From Dromiciops gliroides (Eukaryota; Chordata; Mammalia; Microbiotheria; Microbiotheriidae), in contig NC_057865.1 in the NCBI RefSeq assembly GCF_019393635.1, forward strand, positions 301,458,885 through 301,522,884: a DNA stretch of 64,000 bases, written 5' to 3'. Positions 1 through 24,700 of the stretch are shown piece by piece. The notes under the pieces are model-generated. The model was not told the DNA's origin. It ran no database searches and saw only the letters and a list, made by a program, of their open reading frames with translations. How positions within the stretch are numbered: position 1 is the first letter of the stretch; the number at the start of each line of letters is the position of its first letter. The translations under genes were made by a program, and so were the position numbers.

Positions 1-841
1 CAAGCATGATGAGACAGATGAGGCAATAGAACCAGACATGAAGAGGCAAAACTTGCAGGGGAAAGATGCTGGTGGCCTGGGAGGCAGAAGACAGACTCAG
101 CACCTGGGCCTAGCACCTACCTTCCTAGCACTGGGTCTGGCAGGTGGCAGCAGCTTGCTAAGTGTTTACTGACCCATTCTTAGAGGGGGAAACTGAGGCC
201 CAGCATCCAGGAACTTGTTCAAGGTCATCCGGCCCAGCCTGTTGCCCCCAAGTCCTCTGTCTCTTTCCACAGTAAGAAGCTGCCTGGGGGCAACTAGGTG
301 GTGCAGTGGATAAAGCACTGACCCTGGATTCAGGAGGACCTGAGTTCAAATCCAACCTCAGATACTTACATTTCCTAGCTGTGTGACCCTAGGTGAGTCA
401 CTTAGCCCTCATTGCCCCGCAAGAAAGAAAGAAAAAGAAAAAAGAGAAGAAGCTGCCCGCCTTGGGCAGTGTTGACACGCCCTGGTCTTGGGGATGACAT
501 GCTTTATTGACTCAGTGCTTCTTTCTGGGTAAGACAGAGCTGAGGCACAGGAGGCCCTGTGTACAGGCAGCTGTACCTCAGGGATGAATGATGTACAACT
601 TGGTGTCATGAGTGGGACTCAAGACGAGGCTGCTGATGGGGTGAAACAACATCCCGGGGCTGCTTTGGGGGGAGCCTTGGGGAGGGCCCATAGCGGGACT
701 CTCCCGGCACTCCCAGCGTGGGACAGCCCTTCCCCTCCCCCCATCCCCCCCAACAGTGTGTGCGCTATCGCAGGGTCGGAACCCAGGCACAAAAGGTTGG
801 CTGGGCCAGAGTAAAGGGCAGGGCTCCTTGTGTGTACTCAC
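1..841 (-). other. TTC38 intron after exon 9 (partial)
   Basis: No exon seen on either strand. It holds one SINE (285-446) and otherwise unrecognised sequence. Confidence 0.6.
285..446 (+). repeat. tRNA-derived marsupial SINE (MAR1/WSINE type)
   Basis: A short SINE with the GTGCAGTGGATAAAGC box, GAGTTCAAATCC B-box-like segment, CTAGCTGTGTGACC and an A-rich GAAA tail. It is flanked by an 11-bp duplication AAGAAGCTGCC at 274-284 and 447-457. Confidence 0.88.
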
Positions 842-14042
<13,201 letters not shown>

Positions 14043-14350
14043 AGCTAGTTCGGCAGCACGGGAGGACCTGGGGCGGGGGCTGATCATGGGGGCGGGGCCA
14101 TATGGAGGGGCGGGGCGGGGCGGGGCGAGAGAAACCGGTGGAAAGAAAGGAAGGAGGTTGGATGGGGCGGGGGCGGGGCGAGAGCCGGAGAAAGCCGAGC
14201 TGGAGAGGGGCCAGTGGGGAGGCTGGGAGGCCTCTGAGGAGCTTGTGCTGCTGGTGAGGTGGCCCAGGAAGGGCAGATATGAGATAACGCGATCTCCAAG
14301 CGCAGCACTTAGAAGGAGCCGGGGGTGGGGGCTGGACGAGGACTCGGGCG
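14043..14350 (-). promoter_or_regulatory. TTC38 GC-rich promoter and 5' UTR
   Basis: Immediately upstream of the TTC38 ATG are several GC boxes (GGGGCGGGG repeated at about 14090-14125 and 14160-14180) and no TATA box. The 5' end of the transcript cannot be fixed from sequence. Long open frames here on both strands are composition effects. Confidence 0.65.
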
Positions 14351-14364
14351 TGCGCATAACACGC

Positions 14365-14583
14365 ACGTTTGTGGTTCATCGTTTCGATCGTGTTCGACCT
14401 TCTCTGACTCCATTTGGGGTTTTCTTGGCAGATCCTGGAGTGTTGCCATTTCCTTCTCCGTCTCATTTTACAGACGAGGAAACTGAGGCCAACTTGCCCG
14501 GGGTCGATTGTCTGAGGTCGGATTTGAACTCAGTTCCTGCTGACTTGGCTCCAGGCCCTGTGCTCTATGTACGATGGCTCCCC
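14365..14583 (-). repeat. MAR1-type CORE-SINE
   Basis: Minus-strand long form: CGATCGTGTTCGACCTTCTC, TTGCCATTTCCTTCTCCGTC, ACAGACGAGGAAACTGAGGC, GGATTTGAACTCAG, GTGCTCTATG. It lies just upstream of the TTC38 promoter. Confidence 0.8.
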
Positions 14584-14700
14584 CCGCCCCCAGCTGCTCC
14601 TGGGAACCCCCCAGCTCAATTCAAGTGCCATCTTCGTGGGGTTGCTCCCCATGCTACCTCCTACTCCAAATTACTTTGGATGTAAAGATTGTATCTACGG

Positions 14701-14840
14701 GAGGGGCAGCTAGGTGGCGCAGTGGATAAAGCATCAGTCCTGGATTCAGTAGGACCTGAGTTCAAATCAGACACTTGACACTTACTAGCTGTGTGACTCT
14801 GGGCATGTCACTTAACCCTCATTGCCCCTAAAAAAAAAAA
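14701..14840 (+). repeat. Short marsupial SINE
   Basis: Complete head GGGGCAGCTAGGTGGCGCAG to a pure A tail. It is flanked by a 17-bp duplication AAAGATTGTATCTRCGG (14684-14700, 14841-14857) with one mismatch. Confidence 0.92.
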
Positions 14841-16674
14841 AAAGATTGTATCTGCGGTCCAGTTGTTCCTCGGATTGAATCAAGGACCGCTCTGTTGCTT
14901 GTTTCTTTGTGCCCTGGTACTGGTGCAGGATGGGCACTTAATGAATGCATATGGGACCCACGGAGGCTGGAATGGTTTCTTGTTCTTAACTACTTATGGA
15001 CATCTTCTGTTTCTTATATCATCACAGTACCCCAAGTACCTCTCCCTTCTTCTCCCTGAGAGCCATCCCACGTGACAAATAGTATTTTTAGAGATTTAAA
15101 AAAAAACAACAACACACAACAACACAAGTGATCAACACATTTAAAAAGTCCAGAAACATGTGGCTCGTGTGAGCCCTGTAGCCTTTCCATCTCCACCACA
15201 TCTCTTTCAGTCTTACTTTAATTTTGTTAAATTTATCTTTGATTTTTTTGGGGGGGGGTTCTTTCCATTTACATTGTTGTAGTCACTGGGTAGATTGTTT
15301 CCTTGGTTCTGTTGACTTCACTCTGCATCTGTTCATGTAGATCTATCTCTTCGTACTTCTCTGCATTCAACATCACTTCTTATAGCACAGCCATGTTCCA
15401 TTACCTTCATGTGCTTCCACTGTTTAACCCAACTGATGGGCATCTACTTGGTTTAAAACTCTTGCTATCCTCAAAAATGCTGCTCTAGATATTTTGGAGT
15501 GGGTGAGCACTTTCTTCCTATCAGTGGCTTCCCTGGGGTATAAGTCTAGTAACAGAGTCTCTGATTCAAAGGGTTTGGCCATTTCAGTCACTTTATTCCC
15601 ATAATTCCACAATGCTTGTACCATTTTACCACTCCGCTAATGATGTATTAGTGTACCTATCTTTCTACAACCTCCCCCCCCAACATTGGCTGGTGCCGCT
15701 TTTTATCATTTTTGTCACTTTGGAGGGTGTGAGGTGAAACCTCAGGGTCGTTTGGATGTGCATTTCTCTTATTGTTAACAATTTGGAGCATCCCCTTCCC
15801 CTCTGTTTTTGGTTGTGAACACTTTGCAATTCTTTTGAGAATTGTTTGTTCATATCACTCACCTATTAGGGAATGGTTATTTATATTTATTAATTGTTTA
15901 TATATCTTGGATACTAAGCCCTTATAAAAGAAATTTGATACAAAGATTTTTTGCCCATTTGATTACTTTCCTTCTTATTTTAGATGTGTTAATACCGTAT
16001 AGAAGCTTTTCAGTTTTGAGTAATCAGTTATCTATTTTATTTTTTGGAATTGCCTCTCTTTGGTTAAGAATACATCTCTTACCCATAGATGTGAGAGGAA
16101 TACAATCTGTTTCTCTGCTAATTTTTTTTTTATGGTTTGATCTTCAATACTAAGATTGTGTATCCATTTAGGATGTATTATGGAGTGTAGTACAAGGTGT
16201 TGCCTAATTTCTGCTTCCTAGTTTTTATTAAATAAGGAGGTTTTCCCTAGGTGATTTGTGTTTTCAACTTTATCAAGCACTGGGTTATTAAGTTCTATTG
16301 TTTCTGAGTCTCCCTTGTCTGTTCCTAGTCTGTTCCATTGATCTATCTCTCTATTATTTAACCAATACCAGATGATTTTGATGACTGCTGCTTTATAATG
16401 TAGTTTGAGATCTGGAAATGCTATTCTTCCTTTATCCCTGTTTCTTTTCATCACCTCCCTTGAGAATCTAGATTTTTTCTTTTTCCAAATAAATGATATT
16501 ATTTTATCAAACTCTGTAAAGTATCTTTTTGGTCATTTGAGTGGTGTAATATTAAAGGTGTAAATTAATTTTAATAGTATGATCATTTTGTTTTTTATTG
16601 GCATGGCCTAGCCATAAACATTGAATGTTTCCTCAGTTATTCAGGTCATTCTTTATTTCTTTAAAGAGCACTTT

Positions 16675-16828
16675 AGGGGGCAGCTAGGTGGTGCAGTGGA
16701 TAAAGTACTGGCCCTGGATTCAGGAGGACCTGAGTTCAAATCCGACCTCAGACACTTGACACTTACTATCTGTGTGAGCCTGGGCAAGTCACTTAACCCT
16801 CATTGCCCTGCAAAAAACAAAAACAAAA
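16675..16828 (+). repeat. Short marsupial SINE inside L1
   Basis: GGGGGCAGCTAGGTGGTGCA head to a CAAAAACAAA tail. Target duplication AAAGAGCACTTT at 16663-16674 and 16829-16840. Confidence 0.93.
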
Positions 16829-16976
16829 AAAGAGCACTTTGTAATTGAATCTATACAAATCTTTTGTGTACTTTGGGAGGTTGGGAGACCGGGTCTCCTA
16901 ATATTTTAGAACCATTTGGAACAGAATTTCACTGCTTTTGTCTAAACTAGTATCTTTGCTGATTTGCTAGGATTTT

Positions 16977-17136
16977 TTTTTTTGTTTTGTTTTGGCAAGG
17001 CAATGAGTGTTAAGTGACTTGCCCAGGGTCCCACAGCTAGTAAGTGTCAAGTGTCTGAGGCCGTTTTTGAACTCAGGTCCTCCTGAATCCAGGGCCAGTG
17101 CTTTATCCACTTCGTCACAAGCTGCCCCCCCCCTTT
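16977..17136 (-). repeat. Short marsupial SINE inside L1, opposite orientation
   Basis: T-rich tail at the left, head at the right. Target duplication GATTTGCTAGGATTTT at 16961-16976 and 17137-17152, exact over 16 bp. Confidence 0.94.
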
Positions 17137-17330
17137 GATTTGCTAGGATTTTCAAAGCAAATCATCATATTGTTAGCAAAAAGGGATAGTTTTATCTCCT
17201 CTTCACCTAGCTTTATTTGTTTAGTTAATTTTTCTTGTCTTATTACTATTGTGAGCATTTCCAGAACTATATAAAATAATAGTGAGGAGAGTGAGCATCC
17301 TTCCTATTTCTGTTTCTTAAAATTTATTTT

Positions 17331-18290
17331 CATTCTGAACATAACAAACACCAAATAAAATAGGTATTTCCATGTATATAGTCAAATAGAAAAAGAAGAT
17401 TGCACATGAAACTACACATCTCTGTTATGTACAGCTTGCTTTTCCTTTAAGATACATAATAAATGTAATAGGTACCTTTCAAAGCTGTTCTACTCTTTGT
17501 GCTTCCTTCTGTTTTTTGTTCTTCTGTTCCCAGCACTTAGCCCAGTGCTGACCACACAGTATATGTCTAATAAATGTTTATTGACTGACTTTGCTTTAAA
17601 AAAAAAAAGATGCCTTAAACACCCTGTTTTCTTTCTTTTCTTTTTGCTATCCTAGTCCTACTCCCCCTCCCCCTTCCACCATTGGAAAAAAGAAAAAGGA
17701 AAACCTTGTAAAAACAAATAGTAAGAGAAAACAAATGCCCACTTTGGTCACGTCCAAAAATATACATCTCAATGATACCCTGAATCCATTACTTCTCTCT
17801 CAAGAGGTGGAGAACAGGCTCCATCACCAGTCCTCTGGAATCATGGATGTCCATTGCATTGATTGGAGTTCTTATTGCTTTCAGAATGCGTTTTTTTTAC
17901 AATGTTGTTGTTATTGTGTAGATTGTTCTCCTGGTTCTGCTCACTTCACTCTGCATCAGTTCATACAAATCTTCCCAGGTTTCTCTGAAAATCATTCTCT
18001 TCATCATTTCTTATGGCATCACATTTATATACCATAATTTGCTTAGCCATATTCCAATTGATGGTCACTCCCTTAGTTACCAATTCTTTGCCAGCATAGA
18101 GAGAGCTGCTATAAATATTTTTGTTTTAAAATTAAATTTATTTCAATGAACAAAAATCCATTTCCTCTCCCTCCCACTCCACTCCCCCCCTTAAAAGACC
18201 AAAACCCCAAACCCTTGTAACAAATATAAAGTCAAGCCAAACAAGTTTCCCATTGCCCATGGTCATAAACAGACTTTATTCTGCAGCCCA
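17331..18290 (-). repeat. Older L1 3' region and scraps, minus strand
   Basis: AT-rich sequence whose part 17870-18130 (CTTCACTCTGCATCAGTTCA, GAGAGCTGCTATAAATATTT) resembles the antisense 3' end of marsupial L1. A short CORE/L2-type tail (AATAAATGTTTATTGACTGA) lies at about 17525-17587. Edges and the number of elements are uncertain. Confidence 0.6.
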
Positions 18291-18299
18291 TCTCTGTCA

Positions 18300-18728
18300 A
18301 AAGGTGGGCAGTGCGTTTCTTTGCAGGTCCGCGGGCTTTGCGGGTGGGGGAGGGCGTCTGAGGCCCCCTCTATTCTCCAGCTCCGTTGTTCTGTTTGTAG
18401 GTCGGGAGCTGGCTCTTTGGTCCTGGGTCCCTGGTCTGTGTAGAACAAGCAAGAGGATAGGATTTCGGAGCTTTTTCTTCTTTCTAGTATGTAGAACAGC
18501 GGGGCTTTGAAGCCCTCGGTTTTTCCGTGGTAGAAATGGGCGCTGGGTTTGCGGGCCAGAGGGAGCTTTGGACCGCGAGGCTCGAGGACAACGAGGCTCC
18601 CACAGACAGACACGCTCGTCCCCACACACACTCGCAGACACCGGTCGCGAGGCCAGTGAGCGCGGACCTACGGGCGGCGGACGTTGGTCCCGCGCCTCGG
18701 AGCGCGCCGGCCCAGGCCAGGTGGGAGG
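18300..18728 (+). promoter_or_regulatory. PKDREJ upstream region / likely promoter
   Basis: Repeat-free sequence between the L1 remnants and the PKDREJ start. CpG density rises in the last ~120 bp. I see no convincing TATA box, and the transcription start is not defined. Confidence 0.4.
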
Positions 18729-21700
18729 ATGCTGCGGGGAGGGGCTCAAGCTCACTTCTTGCTGCTGCTGCTGCTGCTGCTGATCCCTCTGCCCCCGCTT
18801 CCCGGGAGCTGCCCCAGCGCCCCGCCGGCTCCTCCAGCTCGAGCCAGGCCAGCCTCCAGGCACCGCCTCCCCCCATGTCTCCGAGCTCTCCTTACACCCT
18901 TCCTCGAGCCCCACCAGGGCTCCAATTTAACCCGGGCCCCTCACCGAGAATCTGATTTGGGGTTCCCTTTGGGCCGGCCCCCTGAGTCTGAACATGGCCC
19001 TGATCCTGTGGTCTCCTCGGGTCGGGGTTCCAAGTGGGACCAGGCCTTAGGCCTTGAGCTGGTGCCTAAGGCGGGCCTAGGCTCAGAGCCAGCCTCTGGT
19101 GCCCTCAGCTCTCACCTGGCTCACCAGTTAAATCCCAGTTCAGGTCCCAGTGTCATTGGTGGGAGGCTGGCAGAGGCTGCCTTGCTTCACATCCTCAGTG
19201 CAAGCTCCCCTCCCCTATCCCAGAGGCCCTCGGGGGCCCTCCACCTCTCCTGGGGGTTCCAGCCCACAGGATCCAGGTTGACCTTCAGGCTGTATCAGCC
19301 CCAGTGCTGTGGCCTTTGCCAGGTCTGGAAAGTGACCTGCAACCCCTATCTTGAGGCTGGCAGCATCTCCTGCATCCCCGGCAATCCCCCTGGACGAAGG
19401 GCCCCCAGCCAAACACTGGCCCACCTCCTCTTGCCAGGCCGGGGCTGGGACTGGAGGTCTTGCCGGCTCATTGGTCAGGCCCTGGAGGGAGACCTGCACC
19501 TCGTCAATAGCAGCCTGGGCATCCGAGTGAGGGGCAGCGCTCTGAGTTTGAATCTCCCACAGGCCCCGACAGGCTCCTATGGCCCTGGAATCTACTACTC
19601 CAGAGTAGCCCCAGGCAGAGGCAGTGGGCAGCAAGTCCAGACACATCTCCTTTTCTATCAGCAGCAAGGCCTGTCCTGGATGTTTGCCTTGGATTTTCTT
19701 GGGAGTCACTGTGACCACCTGACTGTGCACCTCTACCTCAGTCCAAAAGGGGTGGCCTTCTTTGGGCCCAGGTCTCCCAGAGACCTGGAAGTCCACTTCT
19801 TCAGCAGCAGCCCCCTGAGCCCCCCTGGACTCCTCTACCTAGTATGGTTCATCCCCTTACAGCATCCACTTCTGCACCCTCAATGGAAATTTCACCTGCA
19901 CCTTTCTGGGGCCAGCCTCAGGCACAACCGGACATACACTTACCAGGACCGAAGCCCCAATACCTCCCGCTTCATTCCTCGATCCGTCTTGCCCTTCCAC
20001 CCTGACGTCTATGCGGGCTTTGTGGAGGAAGTCAACTGCCCCCCAAGAAGTCCGGAGCCAGCCATCTTAGAAGCCTCCCTGGACCAGTATGGTTCCAAAG
20101 TGCTCAAGTCAACGGTAGCATGCATCCAGAACCCTTGTTTCATCCACGAGGTGAGAATCAAGGAAGGCAGTGGTATTATGTTATACCTAAGTGGGAAGTA
20201 TCCCTTCACCATGAGCACTGTTTCGAAAGTCAACTGTAGCATCCCCCATAACGTGACTCGAGAATGGAATGTCTACCCTGTCCCTAGTGTCAACAGCACT
20301 CCGGACTGGAGCAGGCCCTTGAGGACAAGGTGGGTTAATCAAATGAAGCACCTTACCTTCTTCCAAATTCCTGAGCGAGCCTTGGCACGGGGACTGTATC
20401 TGGTGAATTTCACGGTGACCGTCACCACTGCTGAGAAGGCGATGAAAGCCTCAGCTTTTCTCTTTCTTTTGGTTGCTAAAAGCCGGCTGGTAGCCATCAT
20501 TGAGGGAGACTACGTTCGGAGGGTGGCTTTCAACCAGAGCTGGACTTTGAATGGGTCAGCTTCCTCAGACCCGGAGTCTAGGATCCCTTCTGCAGGCCTG
20601 GACTATAGGTGGTACTGCACCACTAACAGGTCTCACTTTGAGTCTGTGATTGTTCCCTACTCAACCAGAGATGTCTGCCTTCCTCAGCTGCCAGACCTGA
20701 GGTGGATTCAGGAGTCTGGCCCTGTGCACACCGTGTTACCGGGAACACTCAGAGGCAACCAGGCGTATTATTTCCGCCTGGTGGTTCAGAAGGAGGAGAG
20801 GAAATCATTTAGGGACCAGAAGGTCATTGTGAGTGCTGGCCCCCCACCCTCCACGAGCTTTTCATGCATTGAAAACTGTGAAAACAACTTAATCATAACA
20901 GATCGCTTTTCCTTGTCTGGAAAGTGCACGGATTGTGGGGTAGCTCCTGTTTACTACCTCTGGTCACTCTTGTCCTTCTCAAGGCTCGAGATCCCATTTG
21001 ACTGGGCACATCAGACCACGACTGGCAGAACCAACCCTTACTTGACAATTAAAGCTTCTGCTTTTAAGGGTTTTCGGGACCAGCTCTGCTTCATTTCTCT
21101 AAAGGTGTCAAATTGGGGTGGGGGGTTCACGGTTTCTAAGCATTCCTTTTATATCAATTCTCCACCCCGCATTGGTCACTGCAACATTCACCCTGACAAA
21201 GGCATAGCCCTAATGACCAAATTTGTGGTCCAGTGTAGCAACTTTAGAGACTATAATTTACCTCTCAGTTTTAAAATCATAGCTTCGAATTTCTGGGATG
21301 TGGATGATATCAGTTCTTTAGATCAGAATACTCTGGGGGCTGTGATGTACTCTGGGGCTCAGCCTGAGACCCCTCCTTCTTTTCTTCCTATTGGGATGCC
21401 AGCCAATAACTATTTGGTGGTGATATATGCTCAGGTCTATGATTCTCTCGGTGCCTTCTCCCAAGTGACCCTGTATGCCACTGTGAATTCTCCCCTGGAC
21501 AAAGACTCGCCAAATACCGTGCTGAGTCACCTGTTCAACCTCACCCAGAACTCATCCGGTGCAGTGCTGACCACTCTGTTTCAGCAAGGGCACTTTGTCC
21601 AGGCAGGTTATCTTGCTTATCTAGTGGCCTCTGTTTTAAAAGATGTGAAGCCTCTGCCTGACTTACAAACAAACCGCTCCGAGATTCAGAAGCGCCTCAT

Positions 21701-24700
21701 CAACTTTTGCAACCTCCTGCCCACCAACACCCTGATGGAAATTAGCCAAGTGACAGTGACCATTGTGGAAATCACCCAGGAAGGTCCTGGTTTGCCCACA
21801 GGTGTCCAGAAGGCGGCCACCAGCAGGCTAATGGAACTGAACCTGGCTCTGCAGAGATTCAGGCAAAGGGAAAAAAAATTCCATTCTGAACAAATAGAAA
21901 TCGTGAGCAGCGGCATCTCAACCAGTTTGTCTAATATCTTCAAAAGTGGCACTCGTGAGGATACAGTTAATGAGACGATCTATGTCACAGAACTGCTGGC
22001 AGACACAGTTTCATCCATTAAAGTGCCAGGGGAGGAGGAGACGGTCCTATTGACCCCAAACTTCAAGATGCATGTAAAGAAGGATGAAAAGCCAAACGTG
22101 ACCACAGCCTTCTTGGCCAAGAAAGACTGTCAGAATTGTTTTTACCCAACACTGAGAAAAAGTAACGTCACTGACTCAGCGAGCGAAGGCCCCATCTCCA
22201 CTGTGTTTTATGAATTTAAGGACGACCCCTTCCCTTGGCTGAGCAAAGAAGAAAGCCCTTCTGTAGACGTGCTCGGTTTCCGGATGAGAGAGACCAAAGA
22301 GAACGGAGATGTCTTTGAGGTGGAACCGGAGGTAGTCGAAGCATTCATCCTCAGAAAAAACCTGAAGGAAGCTGTCTTTAATCTCACCGTGGGACCAGAT
22401 AAAGACCTCGTCAAAATGACCACAGGAGTGTTTACTTTTGTGGTGAATGGAGGCTACAAGGAGGTATTTATCCATATCATCACAGAGGTGAAAGTCCTGT
22501 TCAAAGTTTTTATCTACGTGGGCAGCAACGTTACCCACACGCTCCCGATTGCTTCTTTCTTAGCCCCGCCTGACATGCCACCGATGGCCAATGAGAGTGC
22601 GCTGTTTGACCCCACCTGCAAAGTCAAGGTCCCATACCTCATCTGCCTCAGTCAGTCTCTGCTGCAGGCCACAGCCCGAGGCAGCGTCTCCGACAAGTGG
22701 CACATCTCCATGGTCTTGCAATCCCCCTACATCGTCATGAAGTCGAATGACAAACTGGTGAGGATTTCCATTTTTACAGCTGAGTGTCTGAACATGGACG
22801 GCATTCAAGAGGAGTGGGGAAGGAAGGACTGCGCGGTGGGGGAGCGGAGCAGCTGGTGGCGAGTGCATTGCATCTGTCACTTCCAACCAGAACCCGCGAA
22901 TGAGACGAAGCCTAGAGAGCCGTGGCACCACAAGTCCAGGATCAGATATCTGACCGCTCGCATGGTGGTGATCCCCAACAGAGTCGACCTGCGCATAGAC
23001 ATCATCCAGACCATCCCGCAGAACCCAGTGACCCTTTTCACCGTCATCTTCATCATTTTCACCTACCTGGTCCTGGCTTTCTGGGCGATGCACAAAGATG
23101 AAACGGACCAGTTTCTCCGGGAACACGTGATCATCCTGCCTGACAACGACCCTTATGATCACATTTGCTATCTGGTCACCTTCTACACTGGGAGCCGCCT
23201 GGGTGCCGGCACCCGGGCTGACGTCTTTCTCCAGCTTCTGGGGACAGAGGCATCCAGCGAGGTGCACTGCCTGAGTCACCCCGACTTCACTACCTTCTAC
23301 AGAGGCAGCACAGACACTTTCCTGCTGACCACTCGAAATGACCTGGGGGACATCCGCGCCATCCGGGTGTGGCACAACAACGAAGGCAGCTGTCCCAGCT
23401 GGTATCTGAGCAGAGTCAAGGTCGAAAACATCTTCGACAGGCACATCTGGCTCTTCCTCTGCCGGACGTGGCTCTCGGTGGAGTCGTTGGAGCGGACCTT
23501 TGAGGTGACCGACAAGACGCAGCCCATTAGCAGGAAGGATTACTTCCTCATCCACGCCTCGAACCTGCTCAGCACCAGCCATCTCTGGCTGTCTGTCTTC
23601 TCCAGTGTGATCACGGGGCCCTTCAACAGGCTGCAGCGGCTCTCCTGCTGCCTGACCACGCTCCTGAGCACGCTGCTCTGTAACATCATGTTCTTCAACA
23701 AGGACCAGGAGGGCGAGGACATGCCTGTGGAGCTGAAGCACCTGCGGGGGGTGATGCGGGGCATCGAGAGCGCTATGCTCTGCGAGCCGCTGCTAATGGC
23801 CATCAGCACCCTCTTCACCTACTCCCAGAGGAAGGTCACCCCCGTGCCTGCCACCCACGTGGCTCCTCGACTTCATCCCTTCACGAGGTCCGATTTCCGA
23901 AACTGGAAAGAGCGCCTGGAAATGTGGTACTACCACGAGACTACCCACCCGCAGACTCAGGACCATGGAGTCCCCACGAGAAAGCAGGCCCCGGGGAGTA
24001 ACGTGATGCTTCTGGAGGCAGCAGCCAACGCCATCACAGAAACGAAGGGGAAGCCCCCCAACTCTGGGCCCCAGTCCACTGCAGCAGTTTCCCCAGAACA
24101 GAACGCAGCGGCCCCAGCAGCGAGGGAGGCCATGGGCAAGGAGGAGCAGTCCTTCAGAGAGACAGGGGGCGGGGTCTTAAGCTCATCCCACCTCAATGTA
24201 GAACAGGAGCTAGATGAGGACGGAGAAGTGGAGCAAGCACCAGGAGACAAACCTAGAAAAGTGATGCTCTTTGAAGCCAAGCCTCACTTTGTTCTCCACT
24301 GGTGGTGCGTCTACGTGGCCTGGCTCCTGGTCATCGGCAGCTCTGGGGTGTCCTCCTTTTTCATCATTATGTACGGGCTAACATACGGATACCAGAAGTC
24401 CATGGAATGGCTGCTCGCCTCTGTGTCCTCCCTGTGCCAGTCGATATTTGTGATCCAGGTGGCCAAGATCTTGCTACTATCGGGCATCAAGTCAGGCAGA
24501 GCCAAGTACTGTAAGAACATCCCATGGACTACGAGGTACAATTACATTGAGATACGCCTGCAGGGCATGAACTTAGACGCTGATGACATGAGAGAGCTGC
24601 ACTATGAGATCATCCGAATTCGTGGCACGAGAATGTACCAACCTTTGGTGGAAGATGAGATCAGAATATTCAGAAGAAGGAAGAGGATCAAAAAGAGGGC

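Larger units (their letters stand above)
15080..17330 (-). repeat. LINE-1, 3' half (ORF2 C-terminal part and 3' UTR), minus strand
   Basis: Reverse-strand translation gives L1 ORF2 pieces in order: a reverse-transcriptase block near 17180-17300 ([18 protein letters not shown]-like, then KLSLFANNM), FPDLKLHYKAAVIKIIWYWL at about 16340-16440 and LTIREMHIQTTLRFHLTP at 15715-15770. A 3' UTR follows to about 15080-15240. It is interrupted by two SINEs (16675-16828, 16977-17136) and decayed. It fills most of the TTC38-PKDREJ intergenic space. Left edge uncertain. Confidence 0.85.

Noticed and set aside
14086-14685. 199-codon plus-strand open frame
   Set aside because: Runs from GC boxes through a MAR1 SINE; no known domain and the tail is SINE-derived.
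18684-18728. Upstream extension of PKDREJ by 15 residues
   Set aside because: The codon at 18684 is TTG, and the ATG at 18729 directly precedes a good signal peptide.
22560-23741. 393-codon minus-strand open frame
   Set aside because: It is the antisense shadow of PKDREJ coding sequence; the plus-strand frame is unequivocally the gene.
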